From contig CM073327.1 of the NCBI GenBank assembly GCA_037043015.1, forward strand, positions 13,746,727 through 13,810,726: a stretch of 64,000 bases of DNA. The letters run 5' to 3'. The position numbers and the translations under genes were made by a program. Source of the DNA: Bryum argenteum. Lineage: Eukaryota; Streptophyta; Bryopsida; Bryales; Bryaceae. The notes under the pieces are model-generated. The model was not told the origin of the DNA, searched no databases, and was given only the letters and a program-made list of their open reading frames with translations. Shown here in pieces: positions 11,346 to 22,689 of this stretch. Within the stretch, counting starts at the first letter, position 1. Each line of letters opens with the position of its first letter.

Positions 11346-11565
11346 TATCAAATCTATAATGAGTAACACTAAGACTAAAATAAATAATGATTGCGTTTAG
11401 GTAGGTAATATACGAAAATGATATCAAATCTATAATGAGTATTTAACACTAAGACTAAAATAAATAATGATTGCGTTTAGGTGATGTATAGGAATGATAT
11501 CAAATGTATAATGAGTAACACGAAGACTAAAATAAATAATGATTGCATTTAGGTAATGTATGGCC
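11346..11565. repeat. About 75-bp tandem repeat, three copies
   Basis: Each unit holds ATATCAAATSTATAATGAGTA, AACACTAAGACTAAAATAAA or near variants, and TAATGATTGCRTTTAGGT, with small indels between copies. Confidence 0.8.
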
Positions 11566-12726
11566 CGATTGATGTAGTAAAGTATGGTAACCAAAATTAG
11601 TATCAGGCTATGAAACAATTTGCCCGAACTTTTTGTACATGTCAATAGTAATTAAAACCACACACATTGGGTTCAAGATTTAATGTGTGACTCAGTCTCC
11701 ATCAAAGTGAAACTATTATAACAAAGAAAAGAACTAAGTGAATTGCGTTGATCATCAAGATCTAAAACAAAATGTTGATATAAATTAAGTATACTATGAA
11801 GATTGAAAACCAAGATTTAATAACTATTTATGTAATCTTACTAGGATAAAATTGAAGTGTAATATAATTGAATTCATCACGTAACTTGGCTATTTTACTT
11901 TGTTTTCCATGTACATACTACTTACATATCTCAATCATATTCTTAATTCACACAAAATAATCAAAGTTCATAAATATTAATCTCTAAACCACCTTCAATA
12001 ATTAGGTACTTAAACATTTGTAACGAAGTATTCCAATTAACTCTATGATACACAATCATAGTACTTACGCATTTGCCAATAAGGCAGTGCTAAAAGAAAT
12101 TTAATCCTACAGACTTACTTGAATGGACTAAGCCCTTACTATTTTTTAGCAAATAATAACAAAAATAAGTCCCTTTGATCACGAACATATCAAAGCTCAC
12201 GCATCGTGTAAAAGTAAAGTATGTTGACCAGAACCCTAAACCAACTTCTATGATTACGAACTCCATAAAAAACAACTTGAATGATAATGATATACTACAC
12301 AGTCAATACAAATTCCTATGTAAATTTATACAATTCATTCTTACTTACTAATAATATTGACTACAAATTCCTATGTAAATTCGTACAATTCATTCTAAGT
12401 ACTTACTAATAATATTGACTGAGTCCTCTAATTCTTTAAGATTTTTGTTACCCTATTAAACCCTAAACCCTAGGGGTTTTATGATGTTCATAGATGATCA
12501 AAATGTGTATTAATTCATGATTTTATTAATTCATGATTTAATTACTATGTATTCAAGGAGTATGATGCAAAGATATATAACAAGCTAAGAAATTATATAA
12601 TCATTTTTTTAGACTCATGTAAATATATTGTAATACGATTAAGTCTTTAAGGGAGTTGAAGTGGATCCATAGTACCTTGATTCCACCTATGAAGCAAGCA
12701 TGGAAAGAGAAAAAGAATTAACCAAT

Positions 12727-13005
12727 AACAAAAAGAAAATTCCAAAAGCTTGCAAACCTCAGAACAAAAATCAATGAACTAAACAAAAAGAAAAATCCAA
12801 AAGCTTGCAAACTTCATAACAGAAATCAATGAACTTAACAATAATAAAAATCCAAAAGCTTGCAAACTTCATAACAGAAATCAATGAACTTAACAATAAT
12901 AAAAATCCAAAAGCTTGCAAACTTCATAACAGAAATCAATGAACTCTAAACAAAAAGAAAAATCCAAAAGCTTGCAAACTTTATAACATAAATAAATGAA
13001 CTTGA
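12727..13005. repeat. About 55-bp tandem repeat, five copies
   Basis: Units share AATCCAAAAGCTTGCAAACT, TCATAACAGAAATCAATGAA and an A-rich linker. They start near 12733, 12789, 12845, 12900 and 12958. The first and last are most diverged. Confidence 0.85.
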
Positions 13006-13078
13006 GAGCAGAAGAGTAAAAGGAGGCCTATATCTTCCTCCAATATATTGTTCATATATATATTCTAAACAGTTTTAC

Positions 13079-13146
13079 TATCGAGGCTAGCAAGTTTTCA
13101 ACTATCGAGGCTACCAAGTTTGCAACTATCGAGGCTAGGAAGTTTT
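13079..13146. repeat. About 26-bp tandem repeat, three copies
   Basis: CTATCGAGGCTAGCAAGTTT and two variants (ACCAAG, AGGAAG) follow one another directly. Confidence 0.8.
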
Positions 13147-13907
13147 AAAATTCTACTAAATCTAGTTGAGCCCTAACCTTACCTTCTATATCTTAGATGA
13201 GAAGTTGAAACTTTGAAGAACTCTTCCTTCAATCTTCATCCCAAATAATGATCTCCGAGATCTAGCAGTCAATTGTAAATCAGCCAAATGAAGTTGTCAA
13301 ATTACCGATTCAATTTGAAAGACTTAAGATTTTTTTAGACTCGTGATTTAAATATTACCTAAGTATCACATGGGTATCACCCAAGTATCATGTAGGTATC
13401 ATACAAAATTACCGATGCTTTTATGAGAAAGGGGATAATAACTGGATTGTGTCAGAAACTTCCCGAACAGTGATCCTAAATCCTTACTTGACGAAATGAC
13501 GAAGGTGTATTAAATCATGAACCCACCCATTAACTAACCCTGCCACCGGACTTACCTACACTAATGAGCCCCCCTAATACCATCAAGGCATCCCATTAAA
13601 TCGATGCCGGACCTGATTGGCGCTATAAGCTGACAGCCCAAACTTTGAGGCTACACTGTCGCGGCCAGCCCCGCATGGCGCGCCTGCTGCAGCTGTACTC
13701 GGAGTGCAAATGATACTCGCGGTACACCCTCCCTTTGCTGAAATTATGCCAAAACGTGTGTAGTCTAGCGTACTCTCACCCTTTTCAAAGTAATTAGTGG
13801 CCTTTTAGTATAATATTATCATATACCATATAGTTTTAGCCAACCATGATGTTAAGAATCAAGTACTAATACTAGGAAGTGCAATTTGTATTTATATTCA
13901 AATTTTA

Positions 13908-14420
13908 GGGTCCCTTCACACGAGGGACCAAGCTATTGATGGGGCCAATTTATGGCCAAATCCTCTCTTGTGAATGTTCCAATTCTTGAAATTTCTCCAA
14001 AGTGCTTTACATGGGGAGTCAACGCCAAAATTCTAAAAAATATATTATGATGGGTAGGGAACAAGCTATGACACAGCCCGTGCTCCAAAAGTTGGGAGAT
14101 ACAAGAATGGAGGCCCAATTCATGGCGTAAAGGCCATTTCTTGAGTTCAATACAAAATCACTATTTCACTAAAATATTTTAATGTGATCAAATCAAAAGC
14201 ATAGAATGTAGCTAACAATACAAATACGCCCAACGGCCTTGTTTTTCCTTCTAGAAATTGGACACAAGGGCTTTACACATGGGGGAATTGGCCCACACTT
14301 TATTAATTACTTACTATGTTCTGCAAGTGGCCCATGGAGGTGATGGAGCCAATTGTGCTCAAAGCGTGAGTGAATTGGCTTGGAGATTTGTTGGCCTTGA
14401 CTCCCCATGTAAAGCGTCCC
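13908..14420. mobile_element. Tourist-like (PIF/Harbinger) element, 513 bp
   Basis: The right end is CTTGACTCCCCATGTAAAG followed by CGTCCC and TTA. The left end is TTA followed by GGGTCCCTTCACACGAGGGA, an imperfect inverted match. TTA flanks both ends (13905-13907 and 14421-14423), as expected for PIF/Harbinger insertions. An inner copy of CTTTACATGGGGAGTCAA near 14003 suggests nested or rearranged structure. No transposase is encoded. Confidence 0.65.
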
Positions 14421-14423
14421 TTA

Positions 14424-14980
14424 AGTAGTCTCTTTAATTCATTACAAAATTTAAAGGTACAAGTTTAAGCCTCAAGGTCTTCATATTATTTTTAGAGGAA
14501 AAGCTTCATGAGAGGTAGAAAACTTATATTTTATAACCAATGATCGAGAAAAACCGACGGCTAGTGTATTATCAGCCAATGGATTTAGCTCATTGGCGGT
14601 CCATTTATGAAACCACCGGCTAAAAGCCGATGAAAATCACAAATAAATTTCTATTATCGGTATACATTAGAAAATTACCGGAAGAAATCTGTGAAAAAAC
14701 CGATTAGGTGTGCGAAATGCGGGTTATTAGCCAATAAAAGCCAAACAATTCCCCAACATCTAAACCTTACTCCACGAGTACAGGGAGAGGCTCTCACGCA
14801 ATACACCGGTTAGTTGTGGTGCCGCCCGGAGAGATTCCCTGCATAGCTGAATAGCTGGGCTAATAAAAGGAAAACCTCAGGAATCGCGGAGCTTTTCTGC
14901 GAGTGAAAGAATGGAGGCTGGGGCGTTCAGGGGCTAATAAAAGGACTTGAGTTGAAGTGCCGTGCCATGTTACTCATGTA
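14424..14980. other. Spacer without recognised gene
   Basis: Non-coding sequence with scattered ACCGGYTA/CCGATGAA short motifs at 14545-14720. No open frame of interest. Confidence 0.4.
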
Positions 14981-15000
14981 CCTTTTAGGCACTGCAACGT

Positions 15001-15030
15001 CTAGTATATAAGTGCCCTCACGAGACTGTC
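15001..15030 (+). promoter_or_regulatory. Probable core promoter of the small-protein gene, copy 1
   Basis: AGTATATAAGTGCCCTC at about 15002-15018 holds a good TATA box. The sequence 30 bp further down (CTATCTATCTCTGCTCCATT) is conserved in the two duplicate copies at about 21090 and 23815, as expected of a transcribed leader. Confidence 0.5.
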
Positions 15031-15853
15031 TATCTATCTCTGCTCCATTCTCTTCACTCCTCTGCTCACACATCACTATTTTCGACGACAACAACCATCA
15101 CTGCTGTATGTCAATTCTTCTAGCTCCTCCATTGCAGTGCACTCTGTCTGCTTGTATCGATCTATTTCTTGAGATGGCTGGGCGCATACCCCACCCGGAT
15201 TCGATCCTCTGTCATAATTAGTTCACACTCGAGAGCTTCACTTAGACAATGATGATCGCCATGTCCTACCCAGCCTAGCTAGTGGGTTTGATTGCTGCGT
15301 ATACGTGCTGATCCTTGCGTGTTCGTTCATTCTACTAAAGTTTTCTCATATGTGTTGATACTTCTAGACTTCTCAGTGATGTGTGAATGATACCCGTTGA
15401 CTCCACCATGCTCTCTGTGCTCTTTTCTTTGTTGTTGACACACTAGGTTGGAAGGACAGATTTGACACCGGGATCCTTGTTCGTCTGTGTGGGTAGAAGC
15501 CGGCCGTTTGGATATACCAATGAACTTTTTCCTGAAATTTGATTCTAGCTGGATTAGTTAGTGGCACTACCTTGCTATGCAGCGGTTTCATGAGCAATTC
15601 CTTGTAAATGACATTTTTGCAAGTGTTTTAAAGATGTGACATATTTGGTTAGGTTTCTAGAATGGCACCTCTAATTAAGTGATGCCATTGTTTCTCTTAC
15701 TATGATCTCACTATGTATGTAGGATCTTCCTCTTTTCTAATCCCCAAGAAGGTGCCATCTTTGCTATTTTAGATATTTCCGACTTGTGGAAGAATTATTT
15801 GATGATTGTTTGTTTTGTTGACTGTGTAGGCTAGAAGCCTTGAAGCAGAAGCA

Positions 15854-16177
15854 ATGGCACAAGCAAACCAAGCCCATCCTCTCCTCCCCGGACCCAACAT
15901 GGCCCCCGGACCCAACATGGCAACCAACGTGGGAGTTGTAGCCAACGTGGCCGTTGGGGCCAACACAGCAGCTGGGGCCAACATAGCAGCCGGGGCCAAC
16001 GTGGCAGCCAACATGGCAGTCGGGGCCAACGTGGCAGCCAACATAGCAGCCGGAGTTAACGTGGCATTGCCACTTGCTCCGTTTTTTGACATAGAAGCGG
16101 GGACTTCAGGTAGAATGCCTAGGAGGAGTACGGAAGGTTTCCCATTACTCGACTTGCCACCACTTTCGGACTTGTGA
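15854..16177 (+). CDS. Small protein of unknown function, copy 1 (107 residues)
   Basis: The frame opens MAQANQAHPLLPGPNM. The middle is a degenerate Ala/Asn/Gly/Val repeat (GANIAAGANVAANMAVGANV), encoded by ~18 and 33-bp DNA repeats. The last ~35 residues hold FDIEAGTSG, MPRRSTEGFPLLDLPPL and a two-residue end. The copy at 24912-25136 has the same MAQANQ start and the same C-terminal block but almost no repeat, so the C-terminus is the conserved, probably functional part. The start codon sits ~19 bp after an AG (TGTGTAG) that looks like a splice acceptor. With the conserved leader at 15030-15220 this suggests a 5'-UTR intron of about 600 bp. No known domain, signal peptide or membrane segment is seen. 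Confidence 0.6.
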   Translation: MAQANQAHPLLPGPNMAPGPNMATNVGVVANVAVGANTAAGANIAAGANVAANMAVGANVAANIAAGVNVALPLAPFFDIEAGTSGRMPRRSTEGFPLLDLPPLSDL

Positions 16178-16209
16178 AAGCCAGGCTGCTCTCTTGCTGG
16201 GAAGTTCAC

Positions 16210-17270
16210 TTGTGCCTAAGTATGCAGTGTCCGGAAAGTTGATCAAAATAATCCGGTTATAATCCTCGCCTTTGTATCAACCCGTACTTCAAAGAGATAC
16301 CTAGGTTATATATCATGGGTGATACTCATGTGATACCCATGTGTAATTCATGTATTTCTTGAGATTCTGTATGGTGTGAACTTTCAAACTCAAATTGGCA
16401 AATTGGAAATTTCATCTGGCTCATTTTGTAACCATCTGCGGGTGCTTCCCATCGTTCTTATCATGTGGTAAAGGAAGATTCATTCTGTATGTGGTTTCTT
16501 ATGATATGTGTACGCAGCATGGTGTTGAGTCATGCATACTGTATTATTTATTTGTCGCCAGATTTTCATAATGTACTATTTTTTTGTTGAAGGTTGTTAT
16601 TGACACAGCATTTCTTTATCTATCATTCTTAATTTTTTCATCACATCTTATAATCTTGTACTATACCATATGTTTGGTGAATTGAAGATACATATAAATT
16701 TCATTAGCCAACTCGAACCACACTCCAAAACTTCACATGAATAATCAAGATCACATGGAAGTTTGAGAAAAGCATGACACCATGGCAATCCGGAGCTTTA
16801 ACCTTGGAAGTCCCTGTAATAGTATAATTGCAGAAATTGATTAATAAAAGAGTTAGAACAATGGGGATTCGATTTATCTAGTTTACCGTTATGATGTTAC
16901 AATGGAAAAATCATATTCTCCATCAATCTCTCAGTTCTTGAGAAATCAGTTACACGACACAAAATCAAATAATGAAACGCACTAATATCATATTAAATTC
17001 TTAAAAGTCAGGAGTACACAAGAAAGTATCCTAGATCACACTAGAAATAAACAAGAAATAAGGACGCCACTGACTTGCAAAGTTGCAATCTGTAAGCTTG
17101 TCAACTTATATCATCTGACAAAAGACAAATGATACTTAAAACTCTGTCTATACTATCTTAAACAAAATGGTTATCCCAAGACAACGATTAAGATCCGACT
17201 TAAATTTGCTTATGTTTCTATTAGAGAGGATAGGATGTACACAAAACTGAACAGAAATGCTACAAGCTGA
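16210..17270. other. 3' flank and AT-rich spacer
   Basis: The first ~200 bp after the small-protein stop (GGCTGCTCT, GGAAAGTT, ATACCTAGG, GTGATACTCATGTGATACCC) are conserved after copy 3 and are probably 3' UTR. The rest shows no gene. Confidence 0.45.
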
Positions 17271-17755
17271 GAGCATCCCCATTAGCCGCGCGAAGGGCCC
17301 TCGCCAACGGAAATTGGCGGGCCCGCACTGAAACAGTACCCTAATGGCCGCGCCACCCCTCCCTCCACCTTTCCGCGGCACTCTACTGCAGCCCCGCTCA
17401 CGCCAAGTTTTCTTTGGTTGCAGGGAGACATTTTCCACACTCTATTGCGTAATCAACGCCAGGATGGCAGCTCTGTCACTGCGACTCTCACACTGCAACT
17501 CTGACACTGCGACTCTGATGAGAAAGAAAGCACGATCACAAATGCAAAGCCCCACCCTCCCTAGCCACACTCTCCCCAACCACGAGGGCATGCTGAACGG
17601 CCTGGCCCCGCCACGTCACCACACCAAGGCTGTTTGGGGGCTCTGTAGCGAGTTTCCATTGGGGCCAAAACCCTCCATTCTGTCGCACGCTCAGATACGT
17701 CCCTCGCCATTATCTGTTAGCGCGTCCCAATGGCGCGGAACCATTGGGGATGCTC
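17271..17755. mobile_element. MITE-like element with GAGCATCCCCA termini, 485 bp
   Basis: The left end GAGCATCCCCATTAG and right end CCATTGGGGATGCTC are inverted. TGA flanks both sides (17268-17270 and 17756-17758), though a 5-bp CTGAG reading with slightly shorter ends is equally possible. The interior is much richer in GC than its surroundings and has a short CACTGCGACTCT repeat at 17474-17520. No transposase is encoded. Confidence 0.6.
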
Positions 17756-18269
17756 TGAGTGATACAACTAAACCCTAAAACGGATACGGATATTCACGCA
17801 TAACTGTAAGTGCACAAAACAAATCAAACTACATGAAGTGCACGGATTCCGCAGTAACGAACTTAGCGACTCAACCTCAAGCAGATATTGAAAAAGGATA
17901 TTGTCTTCATCTTTTTTAGCAATGTCTATTGTTGCCATGGTGTAGTGGAGTTGGAGATAGGATGAGAATATATGGTGTTTAACAAAACTAAGTGAAGTTC
18001 TTCTTAATGAGAATACAATCACTAATGTAGGAAAACAGGTGATACATTTGCACAAATTACAACTTTTGTAAGATAGTACTTTTTAATGACCTAAATTTGA
18101 TGAAAAGAAAATCCTTCTTACATTAATATGTGCCAGAAATTAGTCGCATTACATCTAAAGGAAACTGTGTCTCATGACTCAGTATTGCATCCTTAATCAA
18201 AGAAACAATCTATTTTGTCCACTTGCCTTTAGCAACTAAAAGAGCTTGAATTTGCCGTGCCATACTTTC

Positions 18270-18720
18270 ATAGAACTTCTTACACTCTTCTAATTCAATA
18301 GAAGTTTAATACGTTTGGCAATTCTAAAATTTCCTTTGGAGCACTTTTGTATTGGTTAAATCGATGTTTTAGCCTTGCCCAAAGATGCTCAATTGGATTT
18401 AGGTCAAGAGATTTGCAGGCCACTTAAGAACATCAATTTTTTGTGATCTTAGCCATTGGCTAAAACTTCTTGTTGTATATTTGGGATCATGGTTATGTTG
18501 AAAAATCTCAATTTTGAACAATCAAGATCACATGCCATCAGAGTGAACATCAAATCTTTTTGTACACATATTGATTCATTCTTCCTTCAATTCTACAAAA
18601 CATGCATGGGCCTCGGAATGTCATACAACCCTACAAGATGATTGAACCACCACAAGACTTTCCAATTTGTTTCTCTTGTCTTAAATCACAATAGTATTCA
18701 TGCAGATCCAACACCAACTG
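18270..18720 (-). pseudogene. Dead Tc1/mariner-family transposase fragment
   Basis: Minus-strand translation across frames gives GGSI, GCMTFRGPCMFCRIEGRMNQ, then FQHNHDPKYTTRSFSQWL, KIDVLKWPAN, and after a one-base shift SLDLNPIEHLWARLKHRF. These match the DD34E catalytic region of Tc1-like transposases (usual forms FQQDNDPKHT and SPDLNPIENLW). The usual catalytic Asp in QDND is Asn here. Several stops and shifts separate the blocks. N-terminal remnants may extend towards 19100 but are not clear. Confidence 0.75.
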
Positions 18721-19176
18721 CGATGATCCTAGCAAATTCAAGCTCATCCTTGATGTGCCTCTTGTTCAGCTTTGGTTTCTGTTGCAAAATTATTTTATTC
18801 CAACTTTGCTACACGTAAGACTCTTCTCAGTGTCACAATACTTACAGTAACTTGACATTCCTCACATATATACTTGGTAGACTGTGTTGCAGTTTCGAAC
18901 CCTTTTGACGTGACAGCTCTGATGCATGCTCTCTTTTGTGTATTTGTCAATGCTTACAGTCACCCCACTACTAGTAAGAATATCATACAATCTTTTGCTT
19001 TCTCAGTCTTGCAACATGACTTCAAATGAGACAACTTCAATTCACTTTCTACATCCCTAGTGGACCTACCGGCTTGCAACCTCAATATGATGAAATTATC
19101 AAGATCTGTACGAGGACTTGTAGAAAGCTCCTCTGACTTGTAGAAAGCTCCTCTGCGTACAACATGGTGTGTAATT

Positions 19177-19446
19177 TAACCCCTAAAGGTCCTTGATACA
19201 GAATTGTTTAAATTATCAAAAAGAACCTTCTTCTACTTCAGGTGCAAAGAAACTCAATCTAAGCATTGATTAGAAGATCCAACCGTAGGATCTTAAAGTT
19301 AACTTGACCCTTTACTCGAATGTCAAATTTGAACCGTTAATTTTTGTCCAATTTTGAGATTATAATGGTCAAAGTTCGCTGAATTTCTCCCTGCTGAAAT
19401 TCCAAAAAGCGATTTCCGCTTTCTTAGACCTTTAGGGGTTAAATCC
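19177..19446. repeat. Inverted-repeat element with TTAACCCCTAAAGG ends
   Basis: TTAACCCCTAAAGGTC at the left is matched by GACCTTTAGGGGTTAA at the right, about 265 bp apart. A related pair of ends is seen at 40926-40996 (TTAAACCC ... TTAGGGGTTAAA) and a single end near 45523, so this is a small dispersed family. Confidence 0.55.
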
Positions 19447-20650
19447 ACTCAAGATTTGTATGAAGCTCTAAGTAAGTAACTAGTGCAACATTGGAGTTCA
19501 GTATACCCAAGCGAATTTGGGCTCATGAGTTTTCAATACATTTTTGGCATGCAAAACACATGTCTTGACTCATAAGTTCTCAAATATATTCCATGTATGT
19601 ATCAATGTAAACTTTATTAATAGTTCATGAACTCCATGATATATCCCCTCTATCTTCAAAAGTATAATTTCATCTAATGAGTTGGTAGATATTTGCATTC
19701 CAACGTACTACTAACTTTTGCAAGACACTGTCAATCATAGCACGATCATTTAGGAATGACCTTTGGTCAATCCGTTTGAAAAAGGTGTGGATTCAAAGAG
19801 GTTTAGCAACCCCTCCTCCTCCGCTATATTTAACCATTTTTGGTAATTCTACTAAGAAATGAAACTGCGCATTGCGTATGCAAGGACAAATATTTTCTTA
19901 TTTTATTATTATTATTTTTTTTTAAAAAAATTTAAATTTTTTTTAAATTTTTTTTTAAATTTTTAATTTTTTTTTTAAATTTTTTAATTTTTTTTTTTTT
20001 TTAATTTTAAAAAAAATTCTTAATGTGTAAAGAAGACCATTGAGTTATTCATAACTTTACGCAATTTCTTATAATTCATTATTTTGGAGAGCAATTGATT
20101 TTTTTGAGAATTTTTGAATAACTTTTTTCATTTTGCGGGGAGGGACAAATTATTTCTTCTTAAAAGTTTTGAATTGCGGTTATGCTACGGGACTCAAAAA
20201 GGGCCCTAGTTGTGGAAAATATCCAAAAAAGCACCAAACTGTAATAGGTAATAGGTCAAAAGGAGCCCCTGGTTATGGAAGATATCCTTCTGAGTCGCGG
20301 GAAAATACAGATGAACCTCATGTGTATATAACGCAATTGGGTCAAATCTTACTTAGCACTTTGGAATTTTGTATAAAATTCACAAATGTGAATTACATGT
20401 TACAAATTTTTGCAGTCCTCCCGAAAACCTATTTCGAATGTGGTCATAATTTTATTTTGAATTTAGTAGTGCTAAAAATAGGCCAGATCTCTTAAAGTGG
20501 CGCTTTTAGGACAGTCTACCATATGTCTTGAAATGAGGAAGTATAACGTACAGTAGGCGCCTAAAAACCGGAGAAGGGAGTTATACTAAGACTTCAGGGA
20601 GACTTCTCCGGATGACTTTTGTTCTGGGTGTTCTTGCAACATCTGATGTA
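19447..20650. other. Spacer with A/T homopolymer tracts
   Basis: Alternating long A and T runs fill 19905-20015. An open frame at 20133-20495 has no protein-like features and lies in AT-rich sequence with a duplicated AGGTAATAGGTCAAAAGG-type motif. No gene is supported. Confidence 0.45.
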
Positions 20651-20660
20651 TTCACGATGA

Positions 20661-20808
20661 AAATATGGATGATATGGATGATATGGATGAAAATATGGAT
20701 GATATGGATGATATGGATGAAAATATGGATGATATGGATGATATGGATGAAAATATGGATGATATGGATGAAAATATGGATGATATGGATGATATGGATG
20801 AAAATATC
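20661..20808. repeat. GATATGGAT minisatellite
   Basis: Units of GATATGGATGAT alternate with GATGAAAATATG for about 150 bp. All frames stay open on both strands, giving artificial HPYHPYHPYF- and WMIWMKIW-type peptides that should not be annotated. Confidence 0.9.
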
Positions 20809-21034
20809 TGACCTGGCCGTCACTGTTCGGTTGCCACGAACGGGAGTCCATGAACTAGCGCGTTAGTGGATTACACCCCGAAGTTTGCGAATAGCTCATG
20901 GACTCCCGTTCCACTCGATCACATGCCTTCTTGATTTCTGTGTCCGCACCGAAGTAGCATTCTTCTCTCACCCATTCGCTTCCTTGCTCACAATCTCTCT
21001 CCTCGAGGCAAGCTCACTCTTCACGGTAGCATGT

Positions 21035-21800
21035 TCCCACTATTTTATTACAATAGGGCGGGTATGTAAGCGGTCCTCATGAGAAAGTCTGTCTAGCTAT
21101 CTCTGCTCCATCCACTCCTCTGCTCACACATTAATTTCGACCACAACGTCGATCAGTGGTGTATGGCTCTAGCTCCTCCATTGCAATGTACTCTGTCTGT
21201 CTGCTTGTATCGATCAATTTCTTGAGATGGCTAGGCGCATTCCACATGCACCCATATTCAAACTTTATGATTAGCACATAGATGAGAGCTTCTGTTGGAC
21301 AGTGATGTACTACCCAGCCTAGTGGGTTGGATTGCTGCATGTACGTCGTGATCCTTGCGTGTTTGTTCATTCTCGTATTTGTGATACTTCTTGACTACCA
21401 AGTGATATCTGAATATGATGCCAGTTTACTCGATCGTGATCTCTGTGCTCCTTCATTTACTGTGCTGCAAGTGCTGACACTTTGAGTTCTAGAAGAGAGG
21501 ATTTCACAATGGGATCCTTTAATCTTCTGTTTGGATGGAAGCCGGGCGTTTTCAGACACCGAAGAAGCTCTTTTTAAAATTTTAGCTGAAATTAGATTCT
21601 AGCTGAAATTATATTCTAGCTGAAATTAGATTTTAGCTGAAAATAGATTTTAGATTTCAGCTGAAATTGTTAGTGACACCAGTCACACCACCTTGTCGTA
21701 CAGTTGGAAGGAAGGAGCACAGAGACCATGATCGAGTCAACGGGTATCGTTCATGCTCTCTGTGCTCCTTCCTTTTCTGTGCTGCAATTGTTGACACGTA
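21035..21800 (+). repeat. Duplicated 5' region of the small-protein gene without its coding exon (copy 2)
   Basis: The stretch resembles 15000-15600 and 23770-24560: CTATCTCTGCTCCATCCACT, GCTCCTCCATTGCAATGTAC, TGCTTGTATCGATCA and the following ~500 bp including GGATGGAAGCCGG. A TATA-like TATGTAAGCGGTCC lies at about 21062. The similarity ends near 21800, and the MAQANQ coding exon is absent. Confidence 0.65.
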
Positions 21801-22339
21801 AACCTCTGGCCATGGAGTCTCGCTGACGTGTCATCATCTCATTGGCCCTCAGCTCTCGAATTACTCACGATAACTTGTTCTGTCCACATCCTATGTGTTG
21901 TATTAATGCAGTTGCACAGCCTATAACCGTGGAAAACCCATTTTTTGTCATTGGATGGAATGTATATAACCAGTTTGTACTTGGATGAAACATTCTCGTA
22001 ACCCCCATGTGCTTGGATGAAATATTTTCGTAACCCCCCTGTGCTCGGATGAAACATTTTCATAATCAACATGTTCTTGGATGAAAAAATATGTCACTGT
22101 AGATCATTACAGACTGTAGATTTCAAAGACATTTCAAATTTAGAAAATTGAGTTCATACGAGGATTTGGCTGCATAGTTCACTAGAGTTAACTAAATCTA
22201 GGATTTTGCTTGATTTTTCAAATTTTTCAAAAATGTACGAAAAACAAAAGCGGCAGGAGAGAAGAAATACGCGGTTAAGCAAAAATACCACGGTTAAGGG
22301 GTAGGTCAGCTCGACTCCACGGCCACAGGTTTACGCCCT

Positions 22340-22431
22340 ATAACCGTTTCGAGGAGCCTGGTTATCGGTAGGGGATTCGCCGCTACCGCGGCTCATCCCC
22401 TACCGATAACCAGGCTCCTCTCAACGGTTAT
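22340..22431. repeat. Long perfect hairpin
   Basis: A 26-bp arm at 22351-22376 (from GAGGAGCCTGG to GGTAGGGGAT) is repeated exactly in inverted orientation at 22395-22420. After a 2-base mismatch the stem continues for 9 more bases (ATAACCGTT and AACGGTTAT). The 18-base loop is itself GC-rich (CCGCTACCGCGG). The arms are much richer in GC than the surrounding AT-rich spacer. It could be a fold-back element or a small-RNA precursor. Neither is shown. Confidence 0.85.
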
Positions 22432-22689
22432 ATATTCCATTGGAAGGTGAATTTTTACTTGCGGGCTTGCGGCTCATAGAGTTCACTTTAAAAGCTTCTG
22501 CTGCAGTAGATACCATATGTAAAAGGGAAAAAATTGGTCATGAGGTCAATTCACTTTATTACCTACATACCATGCTTTTGATATGTTCAAAGTAAAATAT
22601 CTGAGTAGAATAATAATTTTGTAATGGAATCAAGAAACGACCCTATTGTCATGAATTGGCCTTTTGTTAAGCTTCTGAGTAGTATTAAA

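Larger units (their letters stand above)
11081..13907. other. AT-rich gene-poor spacer
   Basis: No gene is supported. It contains the tandem repeats listed separately (11346-11560, 12727-13000, 13079-13146), a short telomere-type run at 12456-12474 (two CCCTAAA units), and a cluster of GTATCAY motifs at about 13360-13405. Confidence 0.5.

Noticed and set aside
12456-12474. Interstitial telomere or chromosome end
   Set aside because: Only two CCCTAAA units are present, within chance expectation for AT-rich DNA.
12727-13005. CRISPR-like array
   Set aside because: The units are contiguous tandem repeats without unique spacers, in a eukaryotic genome.
15769-16209. Minus-strand frame opposite the small-protein gene
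   Set aside because: It mirrors the Ala/Asn repeat. The duplicate at 24.9 kb conserves the plus-strand protein and its start and stop.
20581-20866. Open frames on both strands with HPYHPYF or WMIWMKIW repeats
   Set aside because: They are translations of a GATATGGAT minisatellite. Every frame is open and no codon structure or start context supports a gene.
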